From positions 1,488,001 to 1,552,000 of the forward strand of contig NZ_JASVWB010000002.1 of NCBI RefSeq assembly GCF_030287445.1: a stretch of 64,000 nt of DNA. Reading direction: 5' to 3'. Made by a program: the position numbers and the translations under genes. Shown one piece after another: positions 34,265-43,196 of the stretch (the stretch's first letter is position 1; every line of letters starts with the position of its first letter). The notes below the pieces were generated by a model. That model saw only the letters and a list, made by a program, of their open reading frames with translations, did not search any database and had not been told where the DNA came from. Source of the stretch: Streptomyces sp. ALI-76-A (GTDB lineage: Bacteria; Actinomycetota; Actinomycetes; Streptomycetales; Streptomycetaceae).

Positions 34265-35071
34265 CTACGACCGGCGGCGGGGCTTGCCGCGGCGGGCGCC
34301 CTTCGTGCCGCCCGCGCCCCCGGAGCGTCCGCCGCCGGCCCTCCCCGTACCGCCCCGGCTCCCGCCGGAGCCTCCCGTGCCGCCTCGGGAGGGCGCGGTC
34401 GGCTTGCGGGGGGCACTCTTCTCCGGGCGCTTGCGGTCGTCGGCCTCGGGCTGGGGCTTGGCGCGGCCCCGGGTGCTGTTGGGGGTGCGGCCCCGGACGA
34501 TGCCGATGAAGTCCTCGACCTGGTCGGTGGTGGCGTCCTCGGGCCAGGACAGGGCGACCTCCGACCGGGGGGCGTCGGTGACCGGGCGGTAGGTGAGGTC
34601 GCGGCGGTGGTGCAGGCGGGCCAGGGACTGGGGCACGACGAGGACGCCGATGCCCGCGGCCACCAGTTCGACGGCGTCGGCGGTGGTGGCGGGCCGTTCG
34701 AAGGCGGGCTCCCCCGGCGGCCGCTCCCAGTCGAGGACGTCGTCCAGGGGGTGCAGCACGGTCTCGTCGGCCAGGTCCGCGCACGACACCTCGTCCGCCG
34801 CCGTCACCACGTGGTCCTTGGGCACCACGACGACCGTCGTCTCCGTGTACAGGGGGATCGCGCTGAGGACCGTACGGTCGACGGGGAGCCGTACCAGCGC
34901 CGCGTCCGCCCGCCCGTCGCGCAGGGCCTCCGGTGCCTCGGGGGCCGGCACGGCGACGAGGTCCAGGGGCGTGCCGGGCAGGCGCTCGTTCCACGTCCGC
35001 ACCCACTTGCCGGGGGTCACCCCGGGGACGTACGCGAGCCGGAAGGAAGGGGAAGCCGCAGAGCCTGTCAC
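34265..35071 (-). CDS. LysR substrate-binding domain protein without a HTH
   Basis: A 268-residue protein that consists of a LysR-type effector domain only: FRLAYVPGVTPGKWVRTWNE, DAALVRLPVDRTVLSAIPLY, TETTVVVVPKDHVV, TADAVELVAAGIGVLVVPQS. No winged helix precedes it, and the start (GTG at 35069-35071) is close to the domain edge. The last 70 residues are Gly/Ser/Arg/Lys-rich (GGTGGSGGSRGGTGRAGGG), a basic disordered tail that might bind nucleic acid. This domain-only form beside DUF5997 is conserved in Streptomyces as I recall. Function unknown. Confidence 0.85.
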   Translation of the reverse strand: MTGSAASPSFRLAYVPGVTPGKWVRTWNERLPGTPLDLVAVPAPEAPEALRDGRADAALVRLPVDRTVLSAIPLYTETTVVVVPKDHVVTAADEVSCADLADETVLHPLDDVLDWERPPGEPAFERPATTADAVELVAAGIGVLVVPQSLARLHHRRDLTYRPVTDAPRSEVALSWPEDATTDQVEDFIGIVRGRTPNSTRGRAKPQPEADDRKRPEKSAPRKPTAPSRGGTGGSGGSRGGTGRAGGGRSGGAGGTKGARRGKPRRRS

Positions 35072-35129
35072 CTCGCCAGGCTACCCGTGGTGGTCGGAGG
35101 CCTCGTGCGCGGTCGATAGTCTGGACACC

Positions 35130-35519
35130 ATGAAGTCGCACCAGAGCACCCAGACGATGAAGCCCGCGACCGCGGCGAAGAAGCTGGGTGTGTACCTCCC
35201 GGCCACGCCCGCAGAGTTCCAGGACGGCGTCGTCACGCGCGCCGAGCTGGACGAGCTGCAGGCGAACCCGCCCGAGTGGCTGCGGGAGCTGCGGCGCACC
35301 GGCCCGCACCCGCGTCCGGTGGTCGCGGCCAAGCTCGGCGTCTCCATCGCCGGCCTGGCCCGCGGCGGGGTCACGGAGGCCCTCACCACCGAGCAGATCG
35401 AGGCGCTCAAGGAGGAGCGGCCCGAGTGGCTGGAGAAGGAGCGCGCCACGCAGGCCGAGGTCCGCAAGGAGGCAGCGCGCCTCAAGCAGAAGAACGCCGA
35501 GCGCGCCGAGTCCGCCTGA
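35130..35519 (+). CDS. DUF5997 family protein
   Basis: A 129-residue soluble protein: KPATAAKKLGVYLPATPAEF, VTRAELDELQANPPEWLREL, RRTGPHPRPVVAAKLGVSIA and a charged C-terminal helix (RATQAEVRKEAARLKQKNAER). The conserved AKLGVSIAGLARGG part resembles a DNA-binding helix-turn-helix and may take part in regulation with the divergent LysR-domain protein; the spacer is only 58 bp. ATG at 35130. Followed by a hairpin terminator. Confidence 0.85.
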   Translation: MKSHQSTQTMKPATAAKKLGVYLPATPAEFQDGVVTRAELDELQANPPEWLRELRRTGPHPRPVVAAKLGVSIAGLARGGVTEALTTEQIEALKEERPEWLEKERATQAEVRKEAARLKQKNAERAESA

Positions 35520-35532
35520 CCTCTCCCCGACC

Positions 35533-35552
35533 CCTCCCGTCCTGACGGGAGG
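35533..35552 (+). terminator. hairpin terminator after DUF5997
   Basis: CCTCCCGT (35533-35540) pairs with ACGGGAGG (35545-35552) around CCTG, 13 bp after the stop. Confidence 0.75.
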
Positions 35553-35731
35553 CCGCTTCCGCACGACAACTCCGGTGCGCCCGCCCCCGCCGCGCCGCGA
35601 TCACGCCGGGACGGTCCCCCCACTGGAACCGCTGGTCGTCCGGCACACGCACCGTCTCCCCTCCCCCGCGGGACGCAGTCCCGCCGCCTCGGCACCGGGG
35701 CCCTCCTCGCCGTCGGGTGTCGCGCGGCGGG

Positions 35732-36154
35732 TCACGCCGTGCCGAACCATGCCTCGGCGAGCGCCGTGAGCGAGCCTTCGGCGGGCGCGTGGAGTTCCCG
35801 CAGGTACCGGGGGAGGTTGCTGTACACGTGCAGCAGCGTGTACGCGAGCAGGTCGGAGCCGTTCTCGTAGCGGCCGGCGTCGTGGACCTTCGGGGTGCGG
35901 ACCGGCAGCCGTCCGTGCAGACGGGACAGGACGCGGGCCTCGGTGACACCGTCCTGCGCGGCGGATGTGGGGAACAGTTTGAGCACGAGTTCGTCGCCCA
36001 CCGCGTAGACCGGCTGCGAGCCCTCCGCGAAGCGGGTCAGCGGGGCGCCGGCCAGCCCGAGCCGCGCGCAGAGGTCCTCCGCGCCGGCCCGCATCACCGT
36101 CTCGTCGGGGACGACCGCGTCCCATTCCTCGTCCGTCTCCACCACAGGCAGCAT
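35732..36154 (-). pseudogene. internally deleted aminoglycoside phosphotransferase-family gene
   Basis: An open frame of 140 residues. Residues 1-98 are a normal APH N-lobe (ARLGLAGAPLTRFAEGSQPV, YAVGDELVLKLFP with the ATP-binding Lys, EARVLSRLHG, VHDAGRYENG). Residue 99 onward (SDLLAYTLLHVYSNLPRYLR ... LAEAWFGTA) is what normally ends such proteins, the C-terminal helices. The whole catalytic middle, including HxDxxxxN and the metal-binding Asp, is missing through an in-frame deletion of roughly 150 codons. ATG at 36152-36154. The product, if made, cannot be a kinase. Confidence 0.75.
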
Positions 36155-36255
36155 GTCCGGGACGGTAGGCCGCGCGTCCGCCCGGGCACAACGGGCTGTC
36201 CCGGTCCGGCGACCGGGTACGTTCGAGGCCGTCCACGCGTTGTACGCTCACCATA

Positions 36256-36269
36256 GGTGGCTGACCACC
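36256..36269. promoter_or_regulatory. possible MarR operator
   Basis: GGTGG (36256-36260), CTGA, CCACC (36265-36269) form an inverted repeat about 50 bp before the MarR start, in the spacer shared with the deleted phosphotransferase gene. Confidence 0.4.
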
Positions 36270-36315
36270 CACCACGGAGCACCGACCGTGGTGCACGGAC
36301 CTGGGACGGAGCCTC

Positions 36316-36822
36316 ATGACCGGACAGTCGGATGCGGAACCCGCCGCGGGAGCGGTGCGGGTGGGCCGGCTCAGCTTCGAGATCTTCGCGCTGGCCCGCA
36401 CCCACCGGGCCTACGCCGGCGAGTTGCTGCGCGAACTCGGGCTGTACCCCGGGCAGGAACTGCTGCTGATGCAGCTGCTGGAACGGGACGGGCAGACCCA
36501 GTCCGAACTGCTCGCGGCCGTGGGGCTGGACCACTCCACGGTGTCCAAGGCCCTCAAGCGCATGCAGGAGGCCGGGCTGGTGCACCGGGAGCCGGACGAG
36601 AACGACCGGCGCGCGACGCGGGTCCGGCTCACCGACCGGGGCCGGGCCATGCGGGAACCGATCGAGGCGATGTGGTCGGAATTGGAACGCGTCTCCGCCC
36701 ACGCGCTCGACGAACGGGACATCGACGCGTTCGTCACCGCGGCCCGCGCGATCCGGCGGGCGATCGTCGACCGTCACGCGAGCGACGGCGGCGACGGCCC
36801 CTCCCCCGCCGGTCTGTCCTGA
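36316..36822 (+). CDS. MarR family transcriptional regulator
   Basis: A 168-residue winged-helix regulator: LSFEIFALARTHRAYAGELL, LYPGQELLLMQLLERDGQTQ, the recognition region SELLAAVGLDHSTVSKALKR, and the wing DENDRRATRVRLTDRGR. The C-terminal helix completes the dimer. ATG at 36316. It is divergent from the deleted phosphotransferase gene and lies 41 bp before the AAA ATPase gene in the same direction, so it may form an operon with that gene. Ligand unknown. Confidence 0.9.
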   Translation: MTGQSDAEPAAGAVRVGRLSFEIFALARTHRAYAGELLRELGLYPGQELLLMQLLERDGQTQSELLAAVGLDHSTVSKALKRMQEAGLVHREPDENDRRATRVRLTDRGRAMREPIEAMWSELERVSAHALDERDIDAFVTAARAIRRAIVDRHASDGGDGPSPAGLS

Positions 36823-36863
36823 ACTGCGGAGCGGCGCGGGATCACGTACCAGCGGGGGGACCC

Positions 36864-38891
36864 ATGGAGACAGGCACGGACCGGCAGGGCGTCCTGGGGG
36901 CGTTACTGGCCGAAGGCCGCGACCAGGCCTTCGTCGGGCGGCAGCGGGAACTCGCCCTGTTCCGGGCCGCCTTGGCCGGCCCGCCGGAGGCCGGAGCCGT
37001 GCGGTACCTGTACGGGCCGGGAGGCATCGGCAAGTCGATGCTGCTGCGCCGGTTCGCGTACGAGGCCCGCGCGGCCGGGCGCACGGTCGTCGAGGTGGAC
37101 TGCCGTACCGTGGCGCCGACGCCCGAGGGGTTCCTGGAGGCGGCCGGCCGTGCGGTCCGGGAGCCGGGTGCCGTCCTGCTAGTCGACACCTTCGAGCGCT
37201 GCCAGGGGCTGGAGGGCTGGCTGCGGGAACGGTTCCTGCCGACGCTGCCCGTGGGGAGCGTGGTGGTCGTGGCGGGCCGCGCCGCCCCGGATCCGCTGTG
37301 GACCGCCGACCCCGGGTGGGCCCGGCTGCTGCGCGTCACCGCGCTGCGCAATCTCGACCCCGGTGACGCCGCCGCGTTCCTCAGGGCGCGCGGGGTGCCG
37401 AGCCGCACACAGGCGGCCCTGCTGTCGTTCACCGGCGGCAACCCGCTGGCCCTGGCGCTGGCCGCCGCCGTGGCGGTGCGGGACGAGGCGGCCGCGCCGG
37501 ACTGGCGGCCGGACCAGGACGTCGTCGGCACCCTGCTGCCACAGCTCGTCGGGGACACGCCGGGCCCGGGGCATCGCCGGGCGCTGGAGATCTGCGCCCA
37601 CGCGTACGTGACCACGGAGTCGCTGCTGCGCGCGCTGCTCGGCGAGGACGCCCCGGAGCTCTTCGCCTGGCTGCGCGGACGGCCCTTCGTCGAGTCGACC
37701 GCCGCCGGTCTCTTCCCGCACGACGCCGTGCGCGAGGTGCTGGAGGCGGATCTGCGGTGGCGGGACGCCGACGGCTTCGCCGCGATGCACCGCGACATCC
37801 GCGAGCACCTGCTGGACCGTCTCCGCGAGGCGCCCGAACCGCTCGTCCCGCGCGCCACCGCCGAGCTGACGTACCTCTTCCGCGCCGACGGACTCATGTC
37901 GCAGTTCTACGACTGGCGGGACGCGGGCGCGGTCCAGGAGCAGCCGTACGCGCCGGACGAGCGCGACCGCGTCCTGGAGCTGGCCGGGCAGGCGGAGGGC
38001 GAGGAGTCGGCGGCGCTCGCCGCGTTCTGGCTCGGCCGGCAGCCGGAGGCCTTCCGGGTCCACCGCTCCACCCGCACCGGCGAGATCGTCGCCTTCTCCG
38101 CCTGGCTGCGGCTCGCCACGCCGGAGGGCGTCGACGTCGACCCGGTCGTGGCCGCGGCCTGGGAGCACGCCCGGGCGCACGGGCCGCTGCGCTCCGGCGA
38201 GCATCTGGGAGTGGCCCGCTTCTCGGTGTATCCGCCCGCCCATCAGCGGCCGTCGGCGCCGATGACCCTGATCCAGTGGCGGGCCGTCGGCGAGTGGATC
38301 CGGGACCGCCGACTGGCCTGGTCGTACGTGGTGATGCGCGACGACGGCTTCTGGGACGCCCATCTGCGGGACAACCACCTGACGCCGGCCGCCGCGCGCC
38401 CCCGGGTCGGCGACCACCCGTACGCCCTGTTCGGCCGCGACTGGCGCCTCCAGCCCGCCGGCCCCTGGCTGGAGGCGAAGAGCGACGCCCTGCTCACGGG
38501 CGCCCCCGCCGCTCCCGCCCAGCCGCCCGGGCGCGGTGAGCTGACCGTGCTCTCCCGCCCCGAGTTCGCGGCGGCCGTCCGCGACGGGCTGCGCGCCCTG
38601 CGCAAGCCCGAGGCCCTCGCCGCCAATCCGCTCAACCGCAGCCGGCTGGTCGTGGACAGCGGGCGGAGCCTGGCCGAGGTGCTGACGGCGGCCGTGGAGG
38701 CGCTGCCCGACGAACGCGGCGGGGACAAACGGCACCGCGCCGTGGTCGTCTCCTACGTCAGGGGCAGCCCCACCCAGGAGGCGGCGGCGGAGCGGCTCGG
38801 GCTGCCCTTCAGCACCTACCGGCGCCACCTCACCTCGGGCGTCGAGCGGGTCGCCGACCTGCTGTGGCGGCAGGAGCTGGGCGGCCCCTGA
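36864..38891 (+). CDS. STAND-like AAA ATPase with C-terminal HTH
   Basis: A 675-residue protein. An ORC/CDC6-like ATPase occupies the N-terminus: VGRQRELALFRAAL then Walker A YGPGGIGKSMLLRR at residues 50-63, Walker B AVLLVDTFE near 107, and SFTGGNPLALALAAAV as the GxP sensor motif. A winged-helix region follows (PFVESTAAGLFPHDAVREVL). Residues 380-560 show GNAT-like spacing (WLRLATPEG, YVVMRDDGFWDAH) but I am not sure. The end, VVVSYVRGSPTQEAAAERLG plus LPFSTYRRHLTSGVERVADL, is a sigma-region-4-like HTH. Probably a signal-dependent regulator. ATG at 36864. Confidence 0.75.
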   Translation: METGTDRQGVLGALLAEGRDQAFVGRQRELALFRAALAGPPEAGAVRYLYGPGGIGKSMLLRRFAYEARAAGRTVVEVDCRTVAPTPEGFLEAAGRAVREPGAVLLVDTFERCQGLEGWLRERFLPTLPVGSVVVVAGRAAPDPLWTADPGWARLLRVTALRNLDPGDAAAFLRARGVPSRTQAALLSFTGGNPLALALAAAVAVRDEAAAPDWRPDQDVVGTLLPQLVGDTPGPGHRRALEICAHAYVTTESLLRALLGEDAPELFAWLRGRPFVESTAAGLFPHDAVREVLEADLRWRDADGFAAMHRDIREHLLDRLREAPEPLVPRATAELTYLFRADGLMSQFYDWRDAGAVQEQPYAPDERDRVLELAGQAEGEESAALAAFWLGRQPEAFRVHRSTRTGEIVAFSAWLRLATPEGVDVDPVVAAAWEHARAHGPLRSGEHLGVARFSVYPPAHQRPSAPMTLIQWRAVGEWIRDRRLAWSYVVMRDDGFWDAHLRDNHLTPAAARPRVGDHPYALFGRDWRLQPAGPWLEAKSDALLTGAPAAPAQPPGRGELTVLSRPEFAAAVRDGLRALRKPEALAANPLNRSRLVVDSGRSLAEVLTAAVEALPDERGGDKRHRAVVVSYVRGSPTQEAAAERLGLPFSTYRRHLTSGVERVADLLWRQELGGP

Positions 38892-38898
38892 GGGGCCC
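38884..38898. terminator. short palindrome between convergent genes
   Basis: GGCCCCTGAGGGGCC overlaps the ATPase stop codon and precedes the stop of the convergent monooxygenase gene by a few bases. A weak bidirectional terminator candidate. Confidence 0.4.
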
Positions 38899-38903
38899 GC
38901 GCG

Positions 38904-40343
38904 TCACTCCCGCCCGGCCGCCCCCAGTGCCGTCAGCAGCCGGGAGCGGGCGGGCCCCGGCTCGGTGTGGCGGGGCACGCCGACGCTCCACTCGGCCACG
39001 CGGGTCAGCAGGTCCGTCCCGGCGAGCGCCTCGTCCGGGGTGCGCAGCAGGGACGCGACGTCGGCGACCGCGCGCAGCAGCCGGGGGTCGCGCAGCCGTA
39101 CGGCGTCCAGGACGTTGCGCAGGTTCCAGGCCGGGTCGTCCGAGCGGTACGTACGGCCCTGGGTCTCCTCGTCGATCTCGGCGAGGCGGTGGCGGTCCCA
39201 GGCGTCGGAGTCGGCCCACAGCGGGACGAGGGTGTCCTCGGTCGCCCGGTCGTAGGCCAGCACGAGTTCCGCGGGATCCTCCGTGCCGAGCTTGCGCAGC
39301 TGGTCGCGGAGGAGTTCCGCCTGCCGGAATCCCATCGTCAGGCCCATCCCGAACTGCGGGTTGGTGGTGGCCCAGGCGTCCCCCACCGGAAGCAGTCCCG
39401 TCACCACGGGCCGGTCGTCGCGCAGCAGTTCGTGGCGCCGGGTGGCCGTGCCGCCCATGACCGTGACGCCGTCGAGCGGTTCGCCGTCGAGCCAGGGACG
39501 GATCTCCGGGTAGAGGGCGGCGGCCCGGTCCCAGACGGCGGTCTCGCCCAGCGCGCGCAGGATCTGGTCGCGGCCGGAGGTCACCAGCGTCACGGACCAG
39601 GTGCCCCGGTCGGCGGGCAGGGTGATGAGGGAGACGCTGTCGTGGTGGGTCAGCGGCCAGCGGCGGGGCTTCGGCAGTGAGCCGTCGGGCGAGCGGAAGA
39701 AGCGGGAGTAGTAGCGGAAGCCGTTGGTCCCCGGCAGTTCCGCGAGCCGCGCTCCCTGCTTCTCCAGCAGCGCCGGGAGCCGGGTGTCCCGGCCGGAGGC
39801 GTCCACCACGAGGTCGGCCGGCACGGTCGCGCCGTCCGCGGTGACGACACCCGTGACACGGGGACGGTCCCGCTCGGGCGGCTTCGGCGCGGTGAGCAGT
39901 CCGGTCACCCGTTCCCGGCGCAGCGTGATCCCCGGGGTCTCCCGGGCGGCGGCGAGCAGGGCCGCCTCGACCAGCGGCCGGCGCAGCGCCAGGGTCTCGA
40001 AGCGGGTGTCGCCCGGCTGCTCGGCACCCACCTCGCCGGCGCCCCACGCGCCGCTGATCACGTTGTAGGGATGGCCACCGATCGCCCCCAACTCAGCCAC
40101 GGCACGGGGAAGTTCACGGTCCAGGACCCGCATGCCCCCGGGCAGCAGGATGTGCGGCTGGCCGAACTGCCGCACTCCGGGCCGCTGTCGCCGGCCTCCC
40201 CCGGCGGACGACGCGACGACGTCCTCCGCCCGTGGGTCCATGAGGTCCCGGTCGAGCACGGTCACCCGCTGCCCCTCGGCGGCGAGCAGCATGGCGGCGA
40301 CCAGGCCCACGGGACCGGCTCCGATGACGACGGTGTGCGCCAC
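38904..40343 (-). CDS. FAD-dependent monooxygenase/halogenase-like oxidoreductase
   Basis: A 479-residue flavoprotein. The N-terminal Rossmann motif HTVVIGAGPVGLVAAMLLAA is followed by a glutamate/aspartate strand end (VTVLDRD), the central GD-type motif is LPVGDAWATTNPQFGMGLTM, and VVDASGRDTRLPALL is the DG-type ribityl contact. The order fits geranylgeranyl-reductase/squalene-monooxygenase-like group A flavoproteins. The halogenase WxWxIP signature is absent, so halogenation is not supported. Start is GTG at 40341-40343 with AAAGGGG upstream; a longer start is possible. Substrate unknown. Confidence 0.82.
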   Translation of the reverse strand: MAHTVVIGAGPVGLVAAMLLAAEGQRVTVLDRDLMDPRAEDVVASSAGGGRRQRPGVRQFGQPHILLPGGMRVLDRELPRAVAELGAIGGHPYNVISGAWGAGEVGAEQPGDTRFETLALRRPLVEAALLAAARETPGITLRRERVTGLLTAPKPPERDRPRVTGVVTADGATVPADLVVDASGRDTRLPALLEKQGARLAELPGTNGFRYYSRFFRSPDGSLPKPRRWPLTHHDSVSLITLPADRGTWSVTLVTSGRDQILRALGETAVWDRAAALYPEIRPWLDGEPLDGVTVMGGTATRRHELLRDDRPVVTGLLPVGDAWATTNPQFGMGLTMGFRQAELLRDQLRKLGTEDPAELVLAYDRATEDTLVPLWADSDAWDRHRLAEIDEETQGRTYRSDDPAWNLRNVLDAVRLRDPRLLRAVADVASLLRTPDEALAGTDLLTRVAEWSVGVPRHTEPGPARSRLLTALGAAGRE

Positions 40344-40457
40344 GGCGCACCCCTTTCTGTCCGACGATGTCCCGCCCGCTGGCGGAACGGGCCCACTGTC
40401 GCCGCGGACGCTGCTCACTTCCCAGACCGGTTCTCCGGTCATTTCCGCACCGCCGGG

Positions 40458-41204
40458 CTACTCCACCGCGTCCCAGAAGGCTTTCAGCGCCTCGGCGGCC
40501 CCGGCGGGGTCCTCGAGCATCCAGAAGTGGCCGACGCCCTCCAGGACACGGGTTCGCGCGCCGAGCCGCCGGGCGACCTCGCCCGCCGTCCCGGCGTCGT
40601 CGAACGGGTCCCCGGCCGCGCTGAGGACCAGCCCCGGCGCGTCCGTCGGAGCCACGGCGGCGCCCCAGTCGGCGTACGGGTTCGGGGTCGCCGACCGGTA
40701 CAGGTCGAGGATGGCCTGTCCCATGCCGGCGTCGAACCGCCGGTGCATGGCCAGGGCGTCGGCCCACGGCACACCCAGCTCGCGCAACTGGGTCGCGACA
40801 CCCCGCGGATCGTCGTGCGGCGCCTTGAGCGCCGTCGTCATGAAGGACTCGCCGGCGCCGGGCGTCTGCCACAGCCGGGCGAGGTCGTGCCAGACGTACG
40901 CGGGGTCCATGATGTTGGCGACGTCGGCGGCCCAGCTGCGCAGCGGCACGTCGTACGCGGTGACCACCCGGTGGACGAGCAGGGCTCCCCAGTCGTGGCC
41001 CACCAGGTCGACGGGGCCGGGGACGGAGCGCAGCTCCCACGCGAGCCAGTCGGCGTACGCGTCCTTGTCGCCGCCGAAGCCGGACGGCCTCGGCGTGCCG
41101 AAGCCGGGCAGGCTCACGGCGAGGCTCTCCCGGTCGAGGCGGTCCCGCAGCGCGTCCCAGACCTCCGCCGTCTCGGGGACGCCGTGCACGAAGACGATCG
41201 TCAT
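40458..41204 (-). CDS. alpha/beta-fold hydrolase (dehalogenase/epoxide hydrolase-like)
   Basis: A 248-residue hydrolase. The oxyanion HGVPETAEVW is at residue 7, the nucleophile elbow is VGHDWGALLVH so the nucleophile is Asp as in haloalkane dehalogenases and epoxide hydrolases, and the C-terminal triad parts are PFDD (acid) and GVGHFWMLEDP (His). Cap residues (WADVANIMDPAYVWHDLARL) are typical. Substrate not predictable. ATG at 41202-41204 with CAGGAGA upstream. It lies 114 bp from the flavin monooxygenase in the same direction and may be co-transcribed with it. Confidence 0.9.
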   Translation of the reverse strand: MTIVFVHGVPETAEVWDALRDRLDRESLAVSLPGFGTPRPSGFGGDKDAYADWLAWELRSVPGPVDLVGHDWGALLVHRVVTAYDVPLRSWAADVANIMDPAYVWHDLARLWQTPGAGESFMTTALKAPHDDPRGVATQLRELGVPWADALAMHRRFDAGMGQAILDLYRSATPNPYADWGAAVAPTDAPGLVLSAAGDPFDDAGTAGEVARRLGARTRVLEGVGHFWMLEDPAGAAEALKAFWDAVE

Positions 41205-42053
41205 GCTCTTCTCCTGTCTCTCTCCTCCGGTGACATGACGGACACACGATGACGCCGACGACTGCTCACTTCACAGACCGTTCGGCTGCCCATCGGACGC
41301 GGAGGTGTCCAGCCGGGCCGGGCGCCGCGCCCCTCGGGGCCGCCCCACGGTCCGCCGACGGAGGCGTTTCCGGGTCAGCCGCGGGGGGCAGGGCAGGGCT
41401 CGGTCCGGGTGCCGCCGGGAGACCCGGGCCCCCTTGCCGTCAGCCCCGGCGCTGGATCAGGCGGAGAAGCCGACGGGCCACGTCGCCGCGCGGGCGCACG
41501 CCAGGGGTGCGGTGAGCTGGGCGCGGCGTCGGCCCTGACAACGAGCGGGGTCGGAGCCGCCGCGCCTTCCGCACGGCATGGGGGCGTATGGCAGCTCGCG
41601 GCCTGGCTGGGGTGCCCCGGGGGGAGAGGCCCCGCCGGTCGGGCAGTCGGCCGGGGCGCTGGAACGGTGGGCGTGGTGGGCCTCCGGCCAGGCCGGGAGC
41701 CGTTCCGTGTCGTCCCCGCGAGCGGCGGCCCGGTCCGGGGGCGACGCACGGCCGACGGGGCCGCCCATGCAGTGGCCGACGTCCGACGCCCGACCACGAC
41801 CATCGGGGGTGCCACGGGGGCGCCCCCGACCGTGCGCCGGCACGGGAGGGTGCTGTGAGATGCCGGCCGAGGACGACACGTCGGCCAAGACGGCGCGGAG
41901 GCCCGTTGCGGAAGCAGTCAGGGCCCCGGCACCGGGGGACGGCCGGGGTCCGTTGGGTGGGTGGTGCCGGGGCGGGCACGGCACAGGCGCGCACGGCCGA
42001 GGCCGAGGCCGGTCACGGGGGCACGGCCGGGCGGCGGGGCCGTGGCCGGCGGG
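41205..42053. other. 849-bp gap with no convincing gene
   Basis: This long stretch is very GC-rich and every strand has open frames, but none shows a ribosome site, a known family or steady third-position bias. The frame at 41409-41858 on the plus strand is Gly/Arg/Ala-rich without structure. No strong hairpin or tandem repeat was noticed. It may be a site of past gene loss, like the other gaps here. Confidence 0.5.
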
Positions 42054-43013
42054 TCAGCCGGCGTGCAGGGCGGTGCGCAGGACACTGACCGCCTGCTTGA
42101 TGGCGGCTTCGGCGGCGTGGGTCTCGCGCAGGGCGTTGAGCATGACGAAGTCGTGGATGATGCCCTGGTAGCGGACGGCGGTGACGGGGACGCCGGCGGC
42201 GCGGAGCTTGTTGGCGTAGGCCTCGCCCTCGTCGCGCAGGACGTCGGCTTCGGCGGTGATGACCAGGGCCGGGGGCAGGCCGGTGAGCTGTTCGGTGGTG
42301 GCGCGCAGGGGGGAGGCGGTGATCTGGGCGCGTTCGCTCTCGTCGGTCGTGTACTGGTCCCAGAACCACTGCATGCCGTCGCGGCGCAGGAAGTAGCCGG
42401 TGGCGAACTGGTGGTAGGAGCCGGTGTCGAAGGCGGCGTCGGTGACCGGGTAGAACAGGACCTGCTGGCGGAGGGGGACGTCGCCGCGTTCCTTGGCCAT
42501 CAGGGTGAGGGCGGCGCTCATGTTGCCGCCCACGGAGTCGCCGGCGACGGCCAGCCGGCTGCCGTCGAGGTCCTTGGTGGCGCCCTGGTGGACGATCCAC
42601 TGGGCGACGGTGTAGTTCTGCTCGATGGCGAGGGGGTAGCGGGCTTCGGGGGAGAGGTCGTACTCGGGGAAGACCACGGCGGCGCCGGTGCCGGTGGCGA
42701 GTTCGCGGACCAGGCGGTCGTGGGTGTGGGCGTTGCCGAAGACCCAGCCGGCGCCGTGGATGTAGAGGATCACCGGGAGGAGGCCGGTGGCTCCGGCCGG
42801 GCGGACGATGCGGGTGCGGACGCTGCCGGTGGGGCCGCCGGGGACGGTGATCCATTCCTCGTCGGTGTCCGGCTTGGTGATGGCGCCGGACTGGACCTCG
42901 TCGACCGCCTTGCGGCCCTCGGCGGGCGGCAGGTCGAAGAGGTAGGGCGGATTCGCGGTCGCCTCGACGAAGGCCTGGGCCGCGGGCTCCAGAACGGGAC
43001 GGATGTCGGTCAT
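42054..43013 (-). CDS. alpha/beta hydrolase, HSL (carboxylesterase) family
   Basis: A 319-residue esterase of the hormone-sensitive-lipase family. The oxyanion motif is ILYIHGAGWVFGN, a HGAG variant of HGGG, the nucleophile elbow is VAGDSVGGNMSAAL, the acid lies in TAEADVLRDEGEAYA and the His in YQGIIHDFVML. It is predicted to hydrolyse short-chain esters or esterified drugs. ATG at 43011-43013 with GAGGAGA upstream on that strand. It is divergent from an OhrR-type regulator, 183 bp apart, and is probably the regulated target. Confidence 0.93.
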   Translation of the reverse strand: MTDIRPVLEPAAQAFVEATANPPYLFDLPPAEGRKAVDEVQSGAITKPDTDEEWITVPGGPTGSVRTRIVRPAGATGLLPVILYIHGAGWVFGNAHTHDRLVRELATGTGAAVVFPEYDLSPEARYPLAIEQNYTVAQWIVHQGATKDLDGSRLAVAGDSVGGNMSAALTLMAKERGDVPLRQQVLFYPVTDAAFDTGSYHQFATGYFLRRDGMQWFWDQYTTDESERAQITASPLRATTEQLTGLPPALVITAEADVLRDEGEAYANKLRAAGVPVTAVRYQGIIHDFVMLNALRETHAAEAAIKQAVSVLRTALHAG

Positions 43014-43106
43014 GGCGATCTCCTCGGTTCGGGTGCCGCGGCGGCCTCCGGCGGGGAGGGTTCCGGACCGGAGGAGCGGCACACCTGGACAGTAGCGCGC
43101 GATTAA

Positions 43107-43169
43107 GTCGTGCGCAACTCATTAGTCCACTACAACTTTGGGCACGATAGAGTCGTTAGCCATAGAATC
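43107..43169. promoter_or_regulatory. divergent promoter/operator region of hydrolase and OhrR-type regulator
   Basis: An AT-richer 180-bp spacer. AGTCGTGCGCAACT (43107-43120) is centred on the palindrome TGCGCA and may be an operator on the hydrolase side. Toward the regulator, TTGGGC (43139-43144) and TAGAAT (43164-43169) form a promoter with a long 19-bp spacer. Confidence 0.45.
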
Positions 43170-43196
43170 GGGGAGACTCTACCGATAGGGTGACGT

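Noticed and set aside
41409..41858. 149-residue open frame in the 850-bp gap
   Set aside because: Gly/Arg-rich without structure, no ribosome site, no family resemblance, and codon positions show no steady bias.
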